In this document: positions 33,935 through 43,388 of the stretch, in pieces | How the letters are laid out: the number at the start of each line of letters is the position of its first letter | Position numbering within the stretch: the first letter of the stretch is position 1 | DNA from: Azophilus sp965220835 | Lineage (GTDB): Bacteria; Pseudomonadota; Gammaproteobacteria; Pseudomonadales; Azotimanducaceae | Reading direction: 5' to 3' | NCBI GenBank assembly: GCA_965220835.1 | Contig: OZ244842.1 | Span: 1,922,001 to 1,986,000 of the forward strand | Length of the DNA stretch: 64,000 bases | The notes under the pieces: model-generated | Database searches by the model: none | What the model saw: only the letters and a program-made list of their open reading frames with translations | Told to the model about the DNA's origin: nothing | Position numbers and translations under genes: made by a program

Positions 33935-35293
33935 ATGGCCGATCCCTATGTTGCGAGCGCTGCAGGCGCCACTCCCATCGAGTTGGTGCCCAGCCACAGC
34001 TTCGAAAGTTGGCGGGACGCCTTGCCCGCCGCTGACCGCGAGCAAGCCCAGCGCCACCGCTTCCAAGGCAAGACCGGGCAGGTTTGCTGGCTGGGCCAAG
34101 GCACCGACAACCTGCGCGTGGCGGCCGGCTGGGACGGCGCTTCCGCCATCGCCGCCCTCGGCGGATTGCCCTTGACCCTAGGCGAAGGCGCCTATCGGCT
34201 GTCCGAACCCGCGGACGAGATTCAATGGCTCGGATGGGGGCTCGGCTGCTACCAGTTCACGCGCTATCGAAGCGAGGCTCGGCCGGTGGCCCAGTTGGTG
34301 CTGCCCAACTCGGCGGACCGGGAGCGCCTCGGCAACTTCGTCTCCGCCGTGCAATTGGTCCGCGACCTCATCAACACGCCGGCCGGCGACCTGCCGCCCA
34401 GCGTGCTGGCCGAGGAGGCGGCTCAGGTAGCGGGCGCGCAAGGCGCCGATTGCCGCATCGTGGTGGGCGACGACCTGCTCGCCGAAGGCTACGAGGCCAT
34501 TCACTCGGTTGGGCGGGCGGCAACGGACGCGCCACGCCTGATCGACATCACTTGGGGCGAACCGGGGAACCCGCTCATCACGCTGGTGGGCAAGGGCGTC
34601 TGCTTTGACAGCGGCGGGCTGAACTTGAAGCCCGCCCAAGGCATGCGACTGATGAAGAAGGACATGGGGGGCGCCGCAGCTGCCTTGGGGCTCGCCCAGC
34701 TCATCATGGCCGAGGCGCTGCCCGTGCGCCTGCGGCTGCTGATCCCGGCTGTGGAGAACGCCGTCGCCGGCAACGCCTACCGTCCCGGTGACATCCTCAA
34801 CACCTACCTCGGGCTGCGGGTGGAAATCGACAACACGGACGCGGAGGGCCGGCTGATAATGTGCGACGCACTGGCACTAGCCGCCGAGGATGCGCCCGAA
34901 CTGATGATCGATTTCGCCACTCTGACCGGCTCGGCACGCTCGGCCGTGGGCGCGGAGCTTTCCGCGATGTTCTGCAACGACGACAGCCTAGCCGACGGCC
35001 TGCTCGCCGCAGGGCGCGCAGTGGACGACCCCCTCTGGCGGATGCCATTGCACGGCGACTACAACTACTTGCTGAAGAGCAATGTGGCCGACACCCTGAA
35101 CTCCGCCGCCTCACCCTACGCCGGGGCCATCACCGCGGCGCTGTTCTTGGAAAAGTTCGTCAAGGGCATCCCTTGGGCGCACTTTGACATCATGGGCTAC
35201 AACATTCGCCACCGCCCCGGCCGCCCCCAAGGCGGCGAAGCCATGGCAATGCGGGCGGTGTTCCACTACTTGGAAAACCGCTTCGGACCCTAA
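33935..35293 (+). CDS. Leucyl aminopeptidase (M17 family)
   Basis: A 452-residue M17 metallo-aminopeptidase. The family signature NTDAEGRL is present, with metal ligands in GKGVCFDSGGLNLKP (Lys, Asp) and MKKDMGGAAA; LIPAVENAVAGNAYRPGDIL and DFATLTGSA are further hallmarks. It removes N-terminal residues from peptides in the cytoplasm. The ATG at 33935 (MADPYVASAAG) is chosen; the open frame extends upstream only through the repeat array. The N-terminal domain is short, as in the PepB-like branch. Followed by an intrinsic terminator. Confidence 0.93.
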   Translation: MADPYVASAAGATPIELVPSHSFESWRDALPAADREQAQRHRFQGKTGQVCWLGQGTDNLRVAAGWDGASAIAALGGLPLTLGEGAYRLSEPADEIQWLGWGLGCYQFTRYRSEARPVAQLVLPNSADRERLGNFVSAVQLVRDLINTPAGDLPPSVLAEEAAQVAGAQGADCRIVVGDDLLAEGYEAIHSVGRAATDAPRLIDITWGEPGNPLITLVGKGVCFDSGGLNLKPAQGMRLMKKDMGGAAAALGLAQLIMAEALPVRLRLLIPAVENAVAGNAYRPGDILNTYLGLRVEIDNTDAEGRLIMCDALALAAEDAPELMIDFATLTGSARSAVGAELSAMFCNDDSLADGLLAAGRAVDDPLWRMPLHGDYNYLLKSNVADTLNSAASPYAGAITAALFLEKFVKGIPWAHFDIMGYNIRHRPGRPQGGEAMAMRAVFHYLENRFGP

Positions 35294-35339
35294 GCACCCG
35301 CCGAGCTCCGCAGCAACGCCAGATTGTCAATCTAGGGCG

Positions 35340-35367
35340 GGGCGCCCTCCCATTGGGGCGCCCTTTT
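35340..35367 (+). terminator. Rho-independent terminator after the aminopeptidase gene
   Basis: GGGCGCCC (35340-35347) pairs with a second GGGCGCCC (35356-35363), itself self-complementary, over an 8-nt loop, followed directly by TTTT. It lies 47 bp after the stop. Confidence 0.75.
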
Positions 35368-35506
35368 GGAGTGTGTCATGCCAGCGCTATGGCGCAACGC
35401 CGTGGCCCAAAGGAGTCCCCTCGGAGGGCAGGCATGATGAACTGAAACGCTAGGAGCCTGTGCGTTCGCCACCTCGAACCGCTGGCGCAGTTCGCCATGG
35501 AAGGCT

Positions 35507-36784
35507 CTACGCCGACCGCCGCCGGGATTCCAGCGCCGCCATCTGCTCCAGGCGCGGGTCGTTGGGGTAGATCCACTCGTCGCCGATGACTTGGGCGACG
35601 CGCAGCTCCTCCGGGATGTTGTCGATGCCGATCATGCGGTCGGCGGCTTGGTTCCAGTGGTAGATGCGCGCCTCCTGATAGCTGAGCGGCACCCCTTTGA
35701 AGCCGTAGGACTCCACGGACTTTTGGATCCACTCGCCGAACTCGGTGTCCTCCAGCAGCACGTCGCAAAGGCGCTCGCCGTCGTTCACGGTCCAGGAGTC
35801 CGGCTTCTCGCCGTCGCCCCAGTCCGGCGCCATGGTCCAAGTCTCCAACCGGCATTTGTTGATGCCGTTCGGCCAGAACAGCAGGGGCGGCAGCGCCCGC
35901 TGGCTCAAGGGTGACACCCAGTTGGGGAACACCCCGTAGGACTGGGTGCAGGTGCGGCCGATCTCGCCAACGGTCTCGATCTCCGCACCGAACGGCATAC
36001 GCAAAGCGCGCGGGTCATCAACGCCCTTAGGCGCCGGGGCAACCATGCGGCCGTGGCCGTTGGGATACAGGGTGTTGACGTTGCGGCGGTCGTCCAGGAT
36101 GGGTGCCACGGTCTTTGGATGGATGCTGCGCACGTGATAGACCTCGGTGTTGGCCTCCATGGCGATCTTCCAGTTGCAATTCAGGTCAAACGAATGGCGT
36201 GCCGCCAATCGGCACTCGCCGAATTGGAACTCCTCCCACTCCTTGGCGATGGGTCCCAGCCATTCGAGCAGGCTGGGGGCGTCGTCGTCGAAATTGACGA
36301 AGATCAGGTTGCCGAAGCGTTCGCAGCGGATGCGCTGCAAACCGCGGCAGGAGAAATCCAAGCCGCGGAAATCCTCCGGGTCGCGGATGGCCAGAAGTTC
36401 CCCATCGTGGCTGTAGGTCCAGCCGTGGTACTTGCAAATCAAGCGCGGGCGCTGGCCGGACTGCTGGGTGACGATGGGCGCCCCGCGATGGCTGCAGGTG
36501 TTGTAGAAGGCATTGATGCTGCCGCTGTCCGCATGAACGATCACAACCGGTTGGCCGGCGTTCTCCCAAAGGCGGAAGCAGCCTGGCTCCGGCACTTCGT
36601 CAATGTGGCCGGCCAGCAGCCAGGAGCGGCGCCAAATGTGGGCTTTCTCCAGTTCAAAGAAACGTGGGTCCGTGTAGCGTCCGCCGGGTAGGTCGGGCAG
36701 TGCGGGAAAGCCTGCCGGCGGCTCCCGGCGCCCGGCTTCAAACTCCATCAAATCGCGTAGCTGGGCGATGTCTTGCTGGTCCAC
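35507..36784 (-). CDS. Rieske aromatic-ring-hydroxylating oxygenase, alpha subunit
   Basis: A 425-residue oxygenase large subunit. Rieske cluster ligands are in NTCSHRGAPIV (C-x-H) and LICKYHGWTYS (C-x-x-H). The catalytic iron site is in NWKIAMEANTEVYHVRSIHPKT, with the two histidines after the conserved Glu/Asn pattern. Such enzymes dihydroxylate or demethylate aromatic or other substrates with electrons from a reductase. No reductase or beta subunit adjoins, suggesting an alpha-only (type I/phthalate-like) system. The 2Fe-2S protein at 27120 is one possible, unproven donor. Confidence 0.92.
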   Translation of the reverse strand: MDQQDIAQLRDLMEFEAGRREPPAGFPALPDLPGGRYTDPRFFELEKAHIWRRSWLLAGHIDEVPEPGCFRLWENAGQPVVIVHADSGSINAFYNTCSHRGAPIVTQQSGQRPRLICKYHGWTYSHDGELLAIRDPEDFRGLDFSCRGLQRIRCERFGNLIFVNFDDDAPSLLEWLGPIAKEWEEFQFGECRLAARHSFDLNCNWKIAMEANTEVYHVRSIHPKTVAPILDDRRNVNTLYPNGHGRMVAPAPKGVDDPRALRMPFGAEIETVGEIGRTCTQSYGVFPNWVSPLSQRALPPLLFWPNGINKCRLETWTMAPDWGDGEKPDSWTVNDGERLCDVLLEDTEFGEWIQKSVESYGFKGVPLSYQEARIYHWNQAADRMIGIDNIPEELRVAQVIGDEWIYPNDPRLEQMAALESRRRSA

Positions 36785-36869
36785 GAGCGCTCCTCCAGTC
36801 TCCTGATTGAGACCCCTAGTTTAACCCCTGCTTGCGCTTCGGCAACGGCAGGCGGAACCTCACGAAAAC

Positions 36870-36979
36870 GGCTCAAACGCCTGCTTCTTCAGAGCACGGG
36901 TCTCGGTGTCTGGTTCATTCGTTGGCGGTTGCCAAACGACACCCGCCCGCACAGGCGTTCGTGCCATGGTGTTTGAGCC
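36870..36979. other. Nested inverted repeat in a divergent intergenic gap
   Basis: GGCTCAAAC (36870-36878) pairs with GTTTGAGCC (36971-36979); just inside, AACGCCTG (36876-36883) pairs with CAGGCGTT (36952-36959). A further small hairpin, TTGGC/GCCAA, sits in the centre. This fills a third of the 317-bp gap 36785-37101 between divergent genes. No protein-coding sense was found. It could be a small mobile remnant or a structured RNA. Confidence 0.45.
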
Positions 36980-37101
36980 CTGATTGGCGCCACGCATCTT
37001 GAGCTATGATGCACGCAGACCGGAGGGGGCGCATGGCCAATGGCAGAAACGCAGTTCCCGGCGCCATGAGGACTCACTGACATGCAAGCCAAAACCCGTT
37101 C

Positions 37102-38007
37102 ATGAGCCTGATCCACACCTTCAGCGGCAACCCGCTGGACCGTGCCGACGTCGAGCGGCGCGATGCGGACTGGCTGGCGGCGGCCGAGCGCAGCTTCTCC
37201 AGCCGCTTCCTGCCCTTCGCCGACCTCAACGTGCTGCTGCACGGCAATGCCTTGGGCTGGGTGTCCGCAATGGAAGTCGAGGCAGCGGGCAACAGCGGGG
37301 ATTTGGTTCTGCTGGGCCTTCAGGACCAAGTGGCCCACTTTGCCGTCGATGTGTCCGGCGACGGTGATCCCTTGGCGCGGCTGGGCCTGGACGGAGGCTG
37401 GCGATTCGAGGACTGCCGCTTCGCCGCCATGCGCATGGCAACGGACGAAACCGGCATCGTCGCCCAAGCCCGCGCCCAACTCGGCTGGCATGACCGGCAT
37501 CGCCACTGCAGCGTGTGCGGCGCACCCACCGCCATCGCCAAGGGCGGCCACGTCCGCAAGTGCGGCGCCTGCGGGGCGGAGCATTTCCCGCGCACCGATC
37601 CGGTGGTGATCATGCTCATCACCGATGGGGACCGCTGCCTGCTCGGCCAACCCCACGGCCCCTTGGTGCGCACCGGAATGTACTCGGCGCTGGCCGGGTT
37701 CATGGACCAAGGCGAGTCCATCGAGGAGGCCGTGCGACGCGAAGTGCGCGAGGAAGCCGGCATCAGCGTGGGCGAGGTGCGCTACCACTCATCGCAGCCT
37801 TGGCCCTTCCCCTCCTCGTTGATGATCGGCTGCCACGGCGAGGCGCTCGACACGGACATTCGCATCGACCCCGAGGAAATGGCTGACGTGCGCTGGTTCG
37901 AGCGCGGCGAGGTGGCCGAGGCGCTTGACGAAGCCAGTTCCACGCTGAAGGTGCCTGGGGCCATGGCCATCGCCCACCACCTCATCAAGGATTGGGCTTT
38001 GGGCTAA
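37102..38007 (+). CDS. nudC: NADH pyrophosphatase NudC
   Basis: A 301-residue Nudix hydrolase that cleaves NAD(H) and removes NAD caps from RNA. The zinc ribbon is CSVCGAP followed by KCGACGAEHFPRTDP, and the Nudix box begins GFMDQGESIEEAVRREV. SQPWPFPSSLM after the box is the NudC-specific SQPWPFPxS motif, which separates it from other Nudix families. The start at 37102 (MSLIHTFSGNPLDRA) lacks a strong ribosome-binding site. Confidence 0.95.
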   Translation: MSLIHTFSGNPLDRADVERRDADWLAAAERSFSSRFLPFADLNVLLHGNALGWVSAMEVEAAGNSGDLVLLGLQDQVAHFAVDVSGDGDPLARLGLDGGWRFEDCRFAAMRMATDETGIVAQARAQLGWHDRHRHCSVCGAPTAIAKGGHVRKCGACGAEHFPRTDPVVIMLITDGDRCLLGQPHGPLVRTGMYSALAGFMDQGESIEEAVRREVREEAGISVGEVRYHSSQPWPFPSSLMIGCHGEALDTDIRIDPEEMADVRWFERGEVAEALDEASSTLKVPGAMAIAHHLIKDWALG

Positions 38008-38076
38008 CTGCTCGCTAGTAGCGCCCTCCCCTCTCGCAGCAGTAGCGCCGCAGCCGCAATCGCCTCGCTGAGAGCG

Positions 38077-39267
38077 CTAGTCCGGCAGCCCCAACACCCG
38101 CTTGGCGATGATGTTGAGCTGGATTTCCTTGGTGCCGCCGGCAATGGTCAAGGCCTTTTGGCGCAGCCATTCGCGGGTGCTTTCGAGTTCCTCGGCGGCA
38201 AAGCCCTTCCCGGCCCAGCCGACGCCTCGCAGGCCCATGGCGGAAAGGATGAGCTCGTCGCCTTCCTGGGTGTTGAGGGCGCCGGTGAGCTTCACCGCGG
38301 AGGAGGCGAAGCCGGGCGCCCGTGCTTGAGTTTCCTCAATCACCCGTTGCTGCGTCAAGCGCTGGGCATGGCCGTTCTGCTCAATGCGGATCAGCCGATC
38401 GCGCAGGTCGGCATCCGCAATGCGGCCATCGACCATGGGCGCATAGCGCTTGACGGTCTGCGGCAGCCGGCGGTCCGCCGTTCGCCCGCCTTGGGAGCCG
38501 GAGACGTTGATGCCCGCGTGGGTGGAGCGCTCGAATTGCAGCAGGCGCTTGCCCACGGTCCAGCCGTTGTCGATGCCGCCCACCACGTCCGTCACCGGGG
38601 CGATCGCATCTGCAAAGACCGTCTCATTGAAGGGCGATGAGCCGGAGATCAGGCGGATGGGGTGCACCTGCACGCCGGGTTGGTCCATGTCCACCAAGAT
38701 CAGGCTGATGCCTTGGTGCTTGGGTTTGTCGGGGCTGGTGCGGGCGAGGACGAAGATGTAGTCGCAGTCCATGGCGTCGGAAGTCCAGACCTTGCTGCCG
38801 TTGAGCACGAAGTGGTCGCCGTTGCGCACCGCCTTCAGGCCGAGGCTGGCAAGGTCGGAGCCTGCCCCCGGCTCGGAGTAGCCCATTGCCCAGCCGCCTT
38901 CGCCGCGGGCGATGCCCGGCAGCCAGCGGGACTTCTGGGCCTCATCGCCGTACTCCAGCAACGTGGGGCCGATGTAATTGACGCCTCGTCCGGTCAGCGG
39001 CGTGCGCGCCCGGATGCGCTTGAGCTCATCGATCAGCACGCGGTACTGGCCGCGATCAAGCGCCGCACCTCCGTACTGCGTCGGCCAAGTCGGCACTGTC
39101 CAGCCCTTCTCAGCCATGCGCTCCAGCCAGAGGCGCACGTCCGGCTCAAGCTCGATCCTTCGGCTGCCCCAAGCCACTTGCCCCGGCCCCCGGGCACCCG
39201 GCGGGCAGTTGGCTTCGAGCCAGCCGCGGACTTCTTGACGGAAATCGATGAGGTCAACTGCGTCCAT
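38077..39267 (-). CDS. Acyl-CoA dehydrogenase
   Basis: A 396-residue FAD-dependent acyl-CoA dehydrogenase. Signature 1 region GYSEPGAGSDLASL and C-terminal TKEIQLNIIAKRVLGLP are typical; NGSKVWTSDAMDCDYIFVLART is the flavin-proximal block. The pattern matches the large ACAD family often found with CoA-transferases and SDRs in steroid, terpene or fatty-acid degradation. It is convergent with nudC. Substrate chain type cannot be read. Confidence 0.92.
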   Translation of the reverse strand: MDAVDLIDFRQEVRGWLEANCPPGARGPGQVAWGSRRIELEPDVRLWLERMAEKGWTVPTWPTQYGGAALDRGQYRVLIDELKRIRARTPLTGRGVNYIGPTLLEYGDEAQKSRWLPGIARGEGGWAMGYSEPGAGSDLASLGLKAVRNGDHFVLNGSKVWTSDAMDCDYIFVLARTSPDKPKHQGISLILVDMDQPGVQVHPIRLISGSSPFNETVFADAIAPVTDVVGGIDNGWTVGKRLLQFERSTHAGINVSGSQGGRTADRRLPQTVKRYAPMVDGRIADADLRDRLIRIEQNGHAQRLTQQRVIEETQARAPGFASSAVKLTGALNTQEGDELILSAMGLRGVGWAGKGFAAEELESTREWLRQKALTIAGGTKEIQLNIIAKRVLGLPD

Positions 39268-39540
39268 CAGCCGTCAATCCAACCGATGGTGGTCGCAGAT
39301 ATGGCATGCCACTTAGGAAACGGCGGGGCGCCCCTCATCGACTGAACGGATGAGAATGCCTGTTCGCTCCCGCAAACGGCCAACACAGGCGGGCTGACGC
39401 CCGTACATGGCTGGAAAGGGCCTCTGGACGCATCCGACACCATGTAGCCAGTGTAGGCGCGGGTGATTGCTTGTCAATTCAGGCCAATTCCCTGGCCGAA
39501 TGCCTCCCCTGCATGTGTTCCTGAAGGTTTGTGCCGGAAA

Positions 39541-39666
39541 GGCAGCGATATCAGTTTGATGGCGTTTGTGAGGCCGAAATGGTGTGTGTCCTAGTTCCAT
39601 GTGAGAGGGACAGCGATATCAGTTTGATGGCGTTTGTGAGGCTGAATTGGTGTGTGTCCTAGTTCC
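39541..39666. repeat. Two-copy 58-bp direct repeat ending in a GTGTGTCC core (array E)
   Basis: A 58-bp unit at 39541-39598 recurs at 39609-39666 with about four differences. Each unit ends GGTGTGTGTCCTAGTTCC, the same core as arrays A-D in plus orientation. It lies about 90 bp upstream of the thiamine-diphosphate enzyme gene. The rest of the 486-bp gap 39268-39753 shows no gene. Confidence 0.8.
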
Positions 39667-39753
39667 GGGGCCAGTTCCGGGGGCCTGACGGGTGAGAGTG
39701 TTCCTGCGCGCCGACGCGAGCTATCATCGGACTGAACGGAACCAAGGAAGGCC

Positions 39754-41385
39754 ATGAACGTCAACGAAGCCATCGGCAAGGTGCTGAAGGCCGAAGGGGT
39801 GGAAGTGCTCTTCGCCTATCCGGTCAACCCAATCATCGAGGCGGCTGCGGCCCAGGACATCCGCACCGTCATCGTGCGCCAGGAGCGCATCGGCCTGCAC
39901 ATGGCGGATGCCTACTCGCGGCTGTCTTCCGGGGACAAGATCGGCGTGTTCTGCATGCAGCACGGCCCCGGCGCCGAAAACGCCTTCGGCGGGGTGGCCC
40001 AAGCCTACTCGGAGTCCGTGCCCATCCTGGTGATGCCTGGCGGCTACCCGCGCCGCATCGCCAACTACTACCCCAACTTCAATTCCACCCAGAACATGCG
40101 CGGGGTCACCAAGTGGGCAGAGCCTCTGACCATGGGCAAGGCGTTGCCGGAGGTGATGCGCCGGGCCTTCTTCCAGCTGCGCAACGGCCGGCCCGGGCCA
40201 GTGCTGATCGAAGTGCCGGTGGACGTGTTTCGCGAGGAGGTGCCGGACAACTGGACTTACGAGCCGAGCTACAAGACCCGCTCCGGCCCGGATCCGAGCG
40301 CCGTCGCCGAGGCCGCCTCAGTCTTGGCGAACGCCGAACGGCCGGTGATTTACGCAGGCCAAGGCGTTCATTACGCCCGCGCTTGGGAAGAACTCAAGGC
40401 ATTGGCCCAGGCTTGGAACATTCCGGTCACCACCAGCATCGAGGGCAAGAGCGCCTTCCCGGAAAACCATCCGCTGTCACTCGGCTCCGGAGGCCGGTCC
40501 AACCCGCGGCCGGTCAAGGCGTTTCTCAACGAGGCCGACGTCATTCTCGGCATCGGCTGCAGCTTTGCCCTGACCGGCTTCGGCGTGCCCATGCCCAGGG
40601 GCAAGACCATCATTCACGCCACCTTGGACCCGATGGACCTGAACAAGGACGTGCCCGCCCAATACGGGCTGATCGGCGACGCCAAGCTCACTTTGTCAGC
40701 CTTGGCCGACGCCATGGCAGGCCACAGCCTTGCACCGGCCGAAGCCCGCGCCGAGGTTCCCGCCCGCATCGCAAGCCTGCGCCAGGCCTGGCTTGGCGAA
40801 TGGCTGCCCAAGCTGACCAGCAACCAGGCGCCGATCAACCCCTACCGGGTGCTTTGGGAGTTGAACGCCTTGGTGGATAAGGCCAACGTCATCATCACCC
40901 ACGACGCCGGCAGCCCCAGGGACCAGATCACGCCCTTTTGGGAGGCCACGGCCCCTTTAAGCTACATCGGCTGGGGCAAGACCACCCAGCTCGGCTACGG
41001 CTTGGGGCTGGCCATGGGCGCCAAACTGGCGCACCCGGAGAAGCTGTGCATCAATGTCTGGGGCGATGCCGCCATCGGCTTCACCGGCATGGACTTCGAG
41101 ACGGCCGCCCGGGAGCGCATCCCCATTCTGTCCATCCTGTTCAACAATTTCTCCATGGCCATCGAAATCCCGATCATGCCCGTCTCCCAGGAGAAGTTCG
41201 GCGCCACCAACATATCCGGCCACTACGCCAACATGGCCAAGGCCTTCGGCGGCTACGGCGAGCGGGTCAGCGACCCGAACGACATTCAAGCGGCCCTGCG
41301 ACGCGGCATCGAGGCCACCGAGAACGGCCAGCCGGCGCTGCTGGAGTTCATCACTGACAAGGAAATCGCAGTCTCGAACGAATAG
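39754..41385 (+). CDS. Thiamine-diphosphate-dependent enzyme (acetolactate-synthase-like)
   Basis: A 543-residue member of the TPP-binding acetolactate synthase/benzoylformate decarboxylase superfamily. The N-terminal PYR domain has the cofactor-activating glutamate in VRQERIGLHMADAYSR; the C-terminal PP domain has WGDAAIGFTGMDFETA through LFNNFSMA, the GDx(24-27)N motif. Members annotated as thiamine-pyrophosphate-requiring enzymes include sulfo- and oxalyl-type decarboxylases and ligases; specificity here is unknown. AAGGAAGGCC precedes the ATG. It is followed 42 bp later by a secreted orphan-family gene. Confidence 0.92.
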   Translation: MNVNEAIGKVLKAEGVEVLFAYPVNPIIEAAAAQDIRTVIVRQERIGLHMADAYSRLSSGDKIGVFCMQHGPGAENAFGGVAQAYSESVPILVMPGGYPRRIANYYPNFNSTQNMRGVTKWAEPLTMGKALPEVMRRAFFQLRNGRPGPVLIEVPVDVFREEVPDNWTYEPSYKTRSGPDPSAVAEAASVLANAERPVIYAGQGVHYARAWEELKALAQAWNIPVTTSIEGKSAFPENHPLSLGSGGRSNPRPVKAFLNEADVILGIGCSFALTGFGVPMPRGKTIIHATLDPMDLNKDVPAQYGLIGDAKLTLSALADAMAGHSLAPAEARAEVPARIASLRQAWLGEWLPKLTSNQAPINPYRVLWELNALVDKANVIITHDAGSPRDQITPFWEATAPLSYIGWGKTTQLGYGLGLAMGAKLAHPEKLCINVWGDAAIGFTGMDFETAARERIPILSILFNNFSMAIEIPIMPVSQEKFGATNISGHYANMAKAFGGYGERVSDPNDIQAALRRGIEATENGQPALLEFITDKEIAVSNE

Positions 41386-41427
41386 CGAACGAATAGCGAA
41401 CGAATGGACGAGTAGAGGAGAACACTC

Positions 41428-42516
41428 ATGCAACGACCGGTTTGGCTCTCATTGGCGGCGCTGTGCTTGGCCGCAACGCCCGCCCTTGGCGATGGCGGCG
41501 ACATCCCGCGCACCGCATCCGGACGGCCGGACCTCAGCGGCGTCTACAACGTGGCCACCCTCACGCCGTTGCAGCGGCCTAAGCAGTTTGAGGGCAAGGC
41601 CAGTCTCACCGACGCGGAGGCCGAGGCCATCGCCGAGCGCTGGCGCGACTACATGGCCAAGGACGCGGCACCGAGCGATCCGAACCGTGGCGCGCCACCT
41701 GCCGGAGGCACCGAGTTCTATATCCCGGAGTACGAGGGCGCCGCGGGCGGCGTTGGCGGCTACAACGCCTTCTTCGTCGATATCGGCAACAGCAGCTTCA
41801 AGCTCGACGGCGCGTGGCGCACCTCCATCATCGTCGATCCGCCCGATGGCCGGTTGCCGCCCCTCTCCGAGGGGGGGATGGCGCGCCTGGCCTCAAGCCG
41901 CGAACGCATGCAGGAGAACACGGGCACGGCCTGGTGGGTGAATGAGGAAACCGGCCCCTATGACGACCCGGAGATGCGCCCGTTGGGAGAGCGCTGCTTG
42001 CTCGGCTTCGGCTCCACCTCCGGCCCGCCGATGCTGCCGGTGATGTACAACAACCTCAAGCGCATCGTACAGACCGAAGACAGCGTGATGATCCTGGCGG
42101 AGATGAACCATGACGCCCGCATCATCCGCATTGACGGGCAGCATGAGCCGGATAGCGTGCGCAAGTGGATGGGCGATTCCGTGGGCCACTGGGAGGGCGA
42201 CGAATTGGTGGTCAGAACCCGAAATTTCCGGGAGACCACCGGGCTGATGCTCGGTTCGGAGGACCTGCGCGTTGAGGAGCGCTTCTCTCGCATCGACGCC
42301 GACACCCTGCGCTACCGCTTCACCGTTGAGGACCCCACTTGGACCACGGCGTGGACCGGCGAGTACCCTTGGCCGGCCACGGACGATCGGGTGTATGAGT
42401 ACGCCTGCCACGAAGGCAACTACGCCCTGGGCGGCATCCTGCGCGGCGCTCGGGTGCTGGAGAGCGATGCGTTGGCCCAGCAAGGCAAGTCCGCAGGCAA
42501 GTCCAGCGGCCGTTAG
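41428..42516 (+). CDS. Secreted orphan-family protein (paralogue of 25526-26521)
   Basis: A 362-residue exported protein with a signal peptide (LAALCLAATPALG). It shares the RPLGERC, GPPMLPV, MNHDARIIR, WMGDSVGHWEGDELVV and YEYACHEGNYAL motifs with the protein at 25526-26521, and carries an extra loop (about residues 145-175) before RPLGERC. The family is one I cannot tie to a function. AGAGGAGAACACTC precedes the ATG. A serine/lysine-rich tail (QGKSAGKSSGR) ends the protein. Confidence 0.85.
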   Translation: MQRPVWLSLAALCLAATPALGDGGDIPRTASGRPDLSGVYNVATLTPLQRPKQFEGKASLTDAEAEAIAERWRDYMAKDAAPSDPNRGAPPAGGTEFYIPEYEGAAGGVGGYNAFFVDIGNSSFKLDGAWRTSIIVDPPDGRLPPLSEGGMARLASSRERMQENTGTAWWVNEETGPYDDPEMRPLGERCLLGFGSTSGPPMLPVMYNNLKRIVQTEDSVMILAEMNHDARIIRIDGQHEPDSVRKWMGDSVGHWEGDELVVRTRNFRETTGLMLGSEDLRVEERFSRIDADTLRYRFTVEDPTWTTAWTGEYPWPATDDRVYEYACHEGNYALGGILRGARVLESDALAQQGKSAGKSSGR

Positions 42517-42716
42517 CCGGCAGGCAAGGCCTGCAGAGCGCAGGCATCTTGCCCCCGGCGCGGTGTCGAGCGCCGTTTCTCAATCGAGGGCGGGACGGCG
42601 CGAACGCGCACCTTCGGTGCGTTCGGTTCGCATTGCAGTTTCGCTGGCGCAATTCTCCTTTCCAGTTGGCGGAACAGCTTGGGGCATCTTGCCTTCGGAC
42701 GGCGCGGCAGCCTGCA

Positions 42717-43388
42717 TCACTTGGAGGCCGCTTGGGCCGCCTGCCGCTTCGGCAACCGCCGCAGGAAGCGCTGCAAAGTGCCGGTGCTGAGCCAGAAGCC
42801 GATTTGGGCAGCGGCGATGAGGCCGACGAACAGCGGGATCAGGCCGTAGCCCACGTTGCCCACCTCAAAGTAGAACACGGCGTTGTAGGCCTTGCCGTTG
42901 ACGGGATTCTCCGCTTCGACGATGCCGATGTAGCCCCCCGCCTCGGTAAACTCATGGCGCAGCGCCACCACGCCGGTGGGCTCCGCGACCAAGGGCCGGT
43001 GGAACACGGTCTGCGCCGCCAAGTTGCCAATGGACTGCACGTCGTCCCAGTTGGCAAAAGTGCCGAAGCCTTGGTCGTCCGTGATCACGCGAAACGACAC
43101 CGGCATTTCCTTCATCATCTCGTGGAGGTACTCGATCACGAACAGGCTCGGCCCCACATCCGGCAGCTCTTCGCAAAACTCCTCAGCGCCACGGCTGTCC
43201 GGCAGGTACAGGGTGAAGTGGGCCTGCAGGAAGCCCATGCGCAGCAGGCACACGTCCTCCTCCGCCACCACGCCGCCGTGCGCTTGGCCGATCTGCGGCA
43301 CCGCCCAAAGCGCAGCCACAAGAACCGCAGCCAAGCAAGGCCACCAGCCGAACGGACGGCTCACGCTGCCGTGCCCGCGCGCAGCCAA
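42717..43388 (-). CDS. Conserved hypothetical exported protein with C-terminal helix
   Basis: A 223-residue protein of unknown function. An N-terminal signal (WPCLAAVLVAALWAVPQIGQA) is followed by HGGVVAEEDVCLLRMGFLQAHF, an acidic-cysteine region, then a long soluble domain with a second cysteine (EEFCEELPD), and ends with a transmembrane helix (GLIPLFVGLIAAAQIGFWL) and a basic tail. It should face the periplasm, anchored by the C-terminus. The start overlaps the end of the rhomboid gene by 28 bp, so the two are coupled. The 200-bp gap before it (42517-42716) has inverted motifs but no gene. Confidence 0.8.
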   Translation of the reverse strand: MAARGHGSVSRPFGWWPCLAAVLVAALWAVPQIGQAHGGVVAEEDVCLLRMGFLQAHFTLYLPDSRGAEEFCEELPDVGPSLFVIEYLHEMMKEMPVSFRVITDDQGFGTFANWDDVQSIGNLAAQTVFHRPLVAEPTGVVALRHEFTEAGGYIGIVEAENPVNGKAYNAVFYFEVGNVGYGLIPLFVGLIAAAQIGFWLSTGTLQRFLRRLPKRQAAQAASK

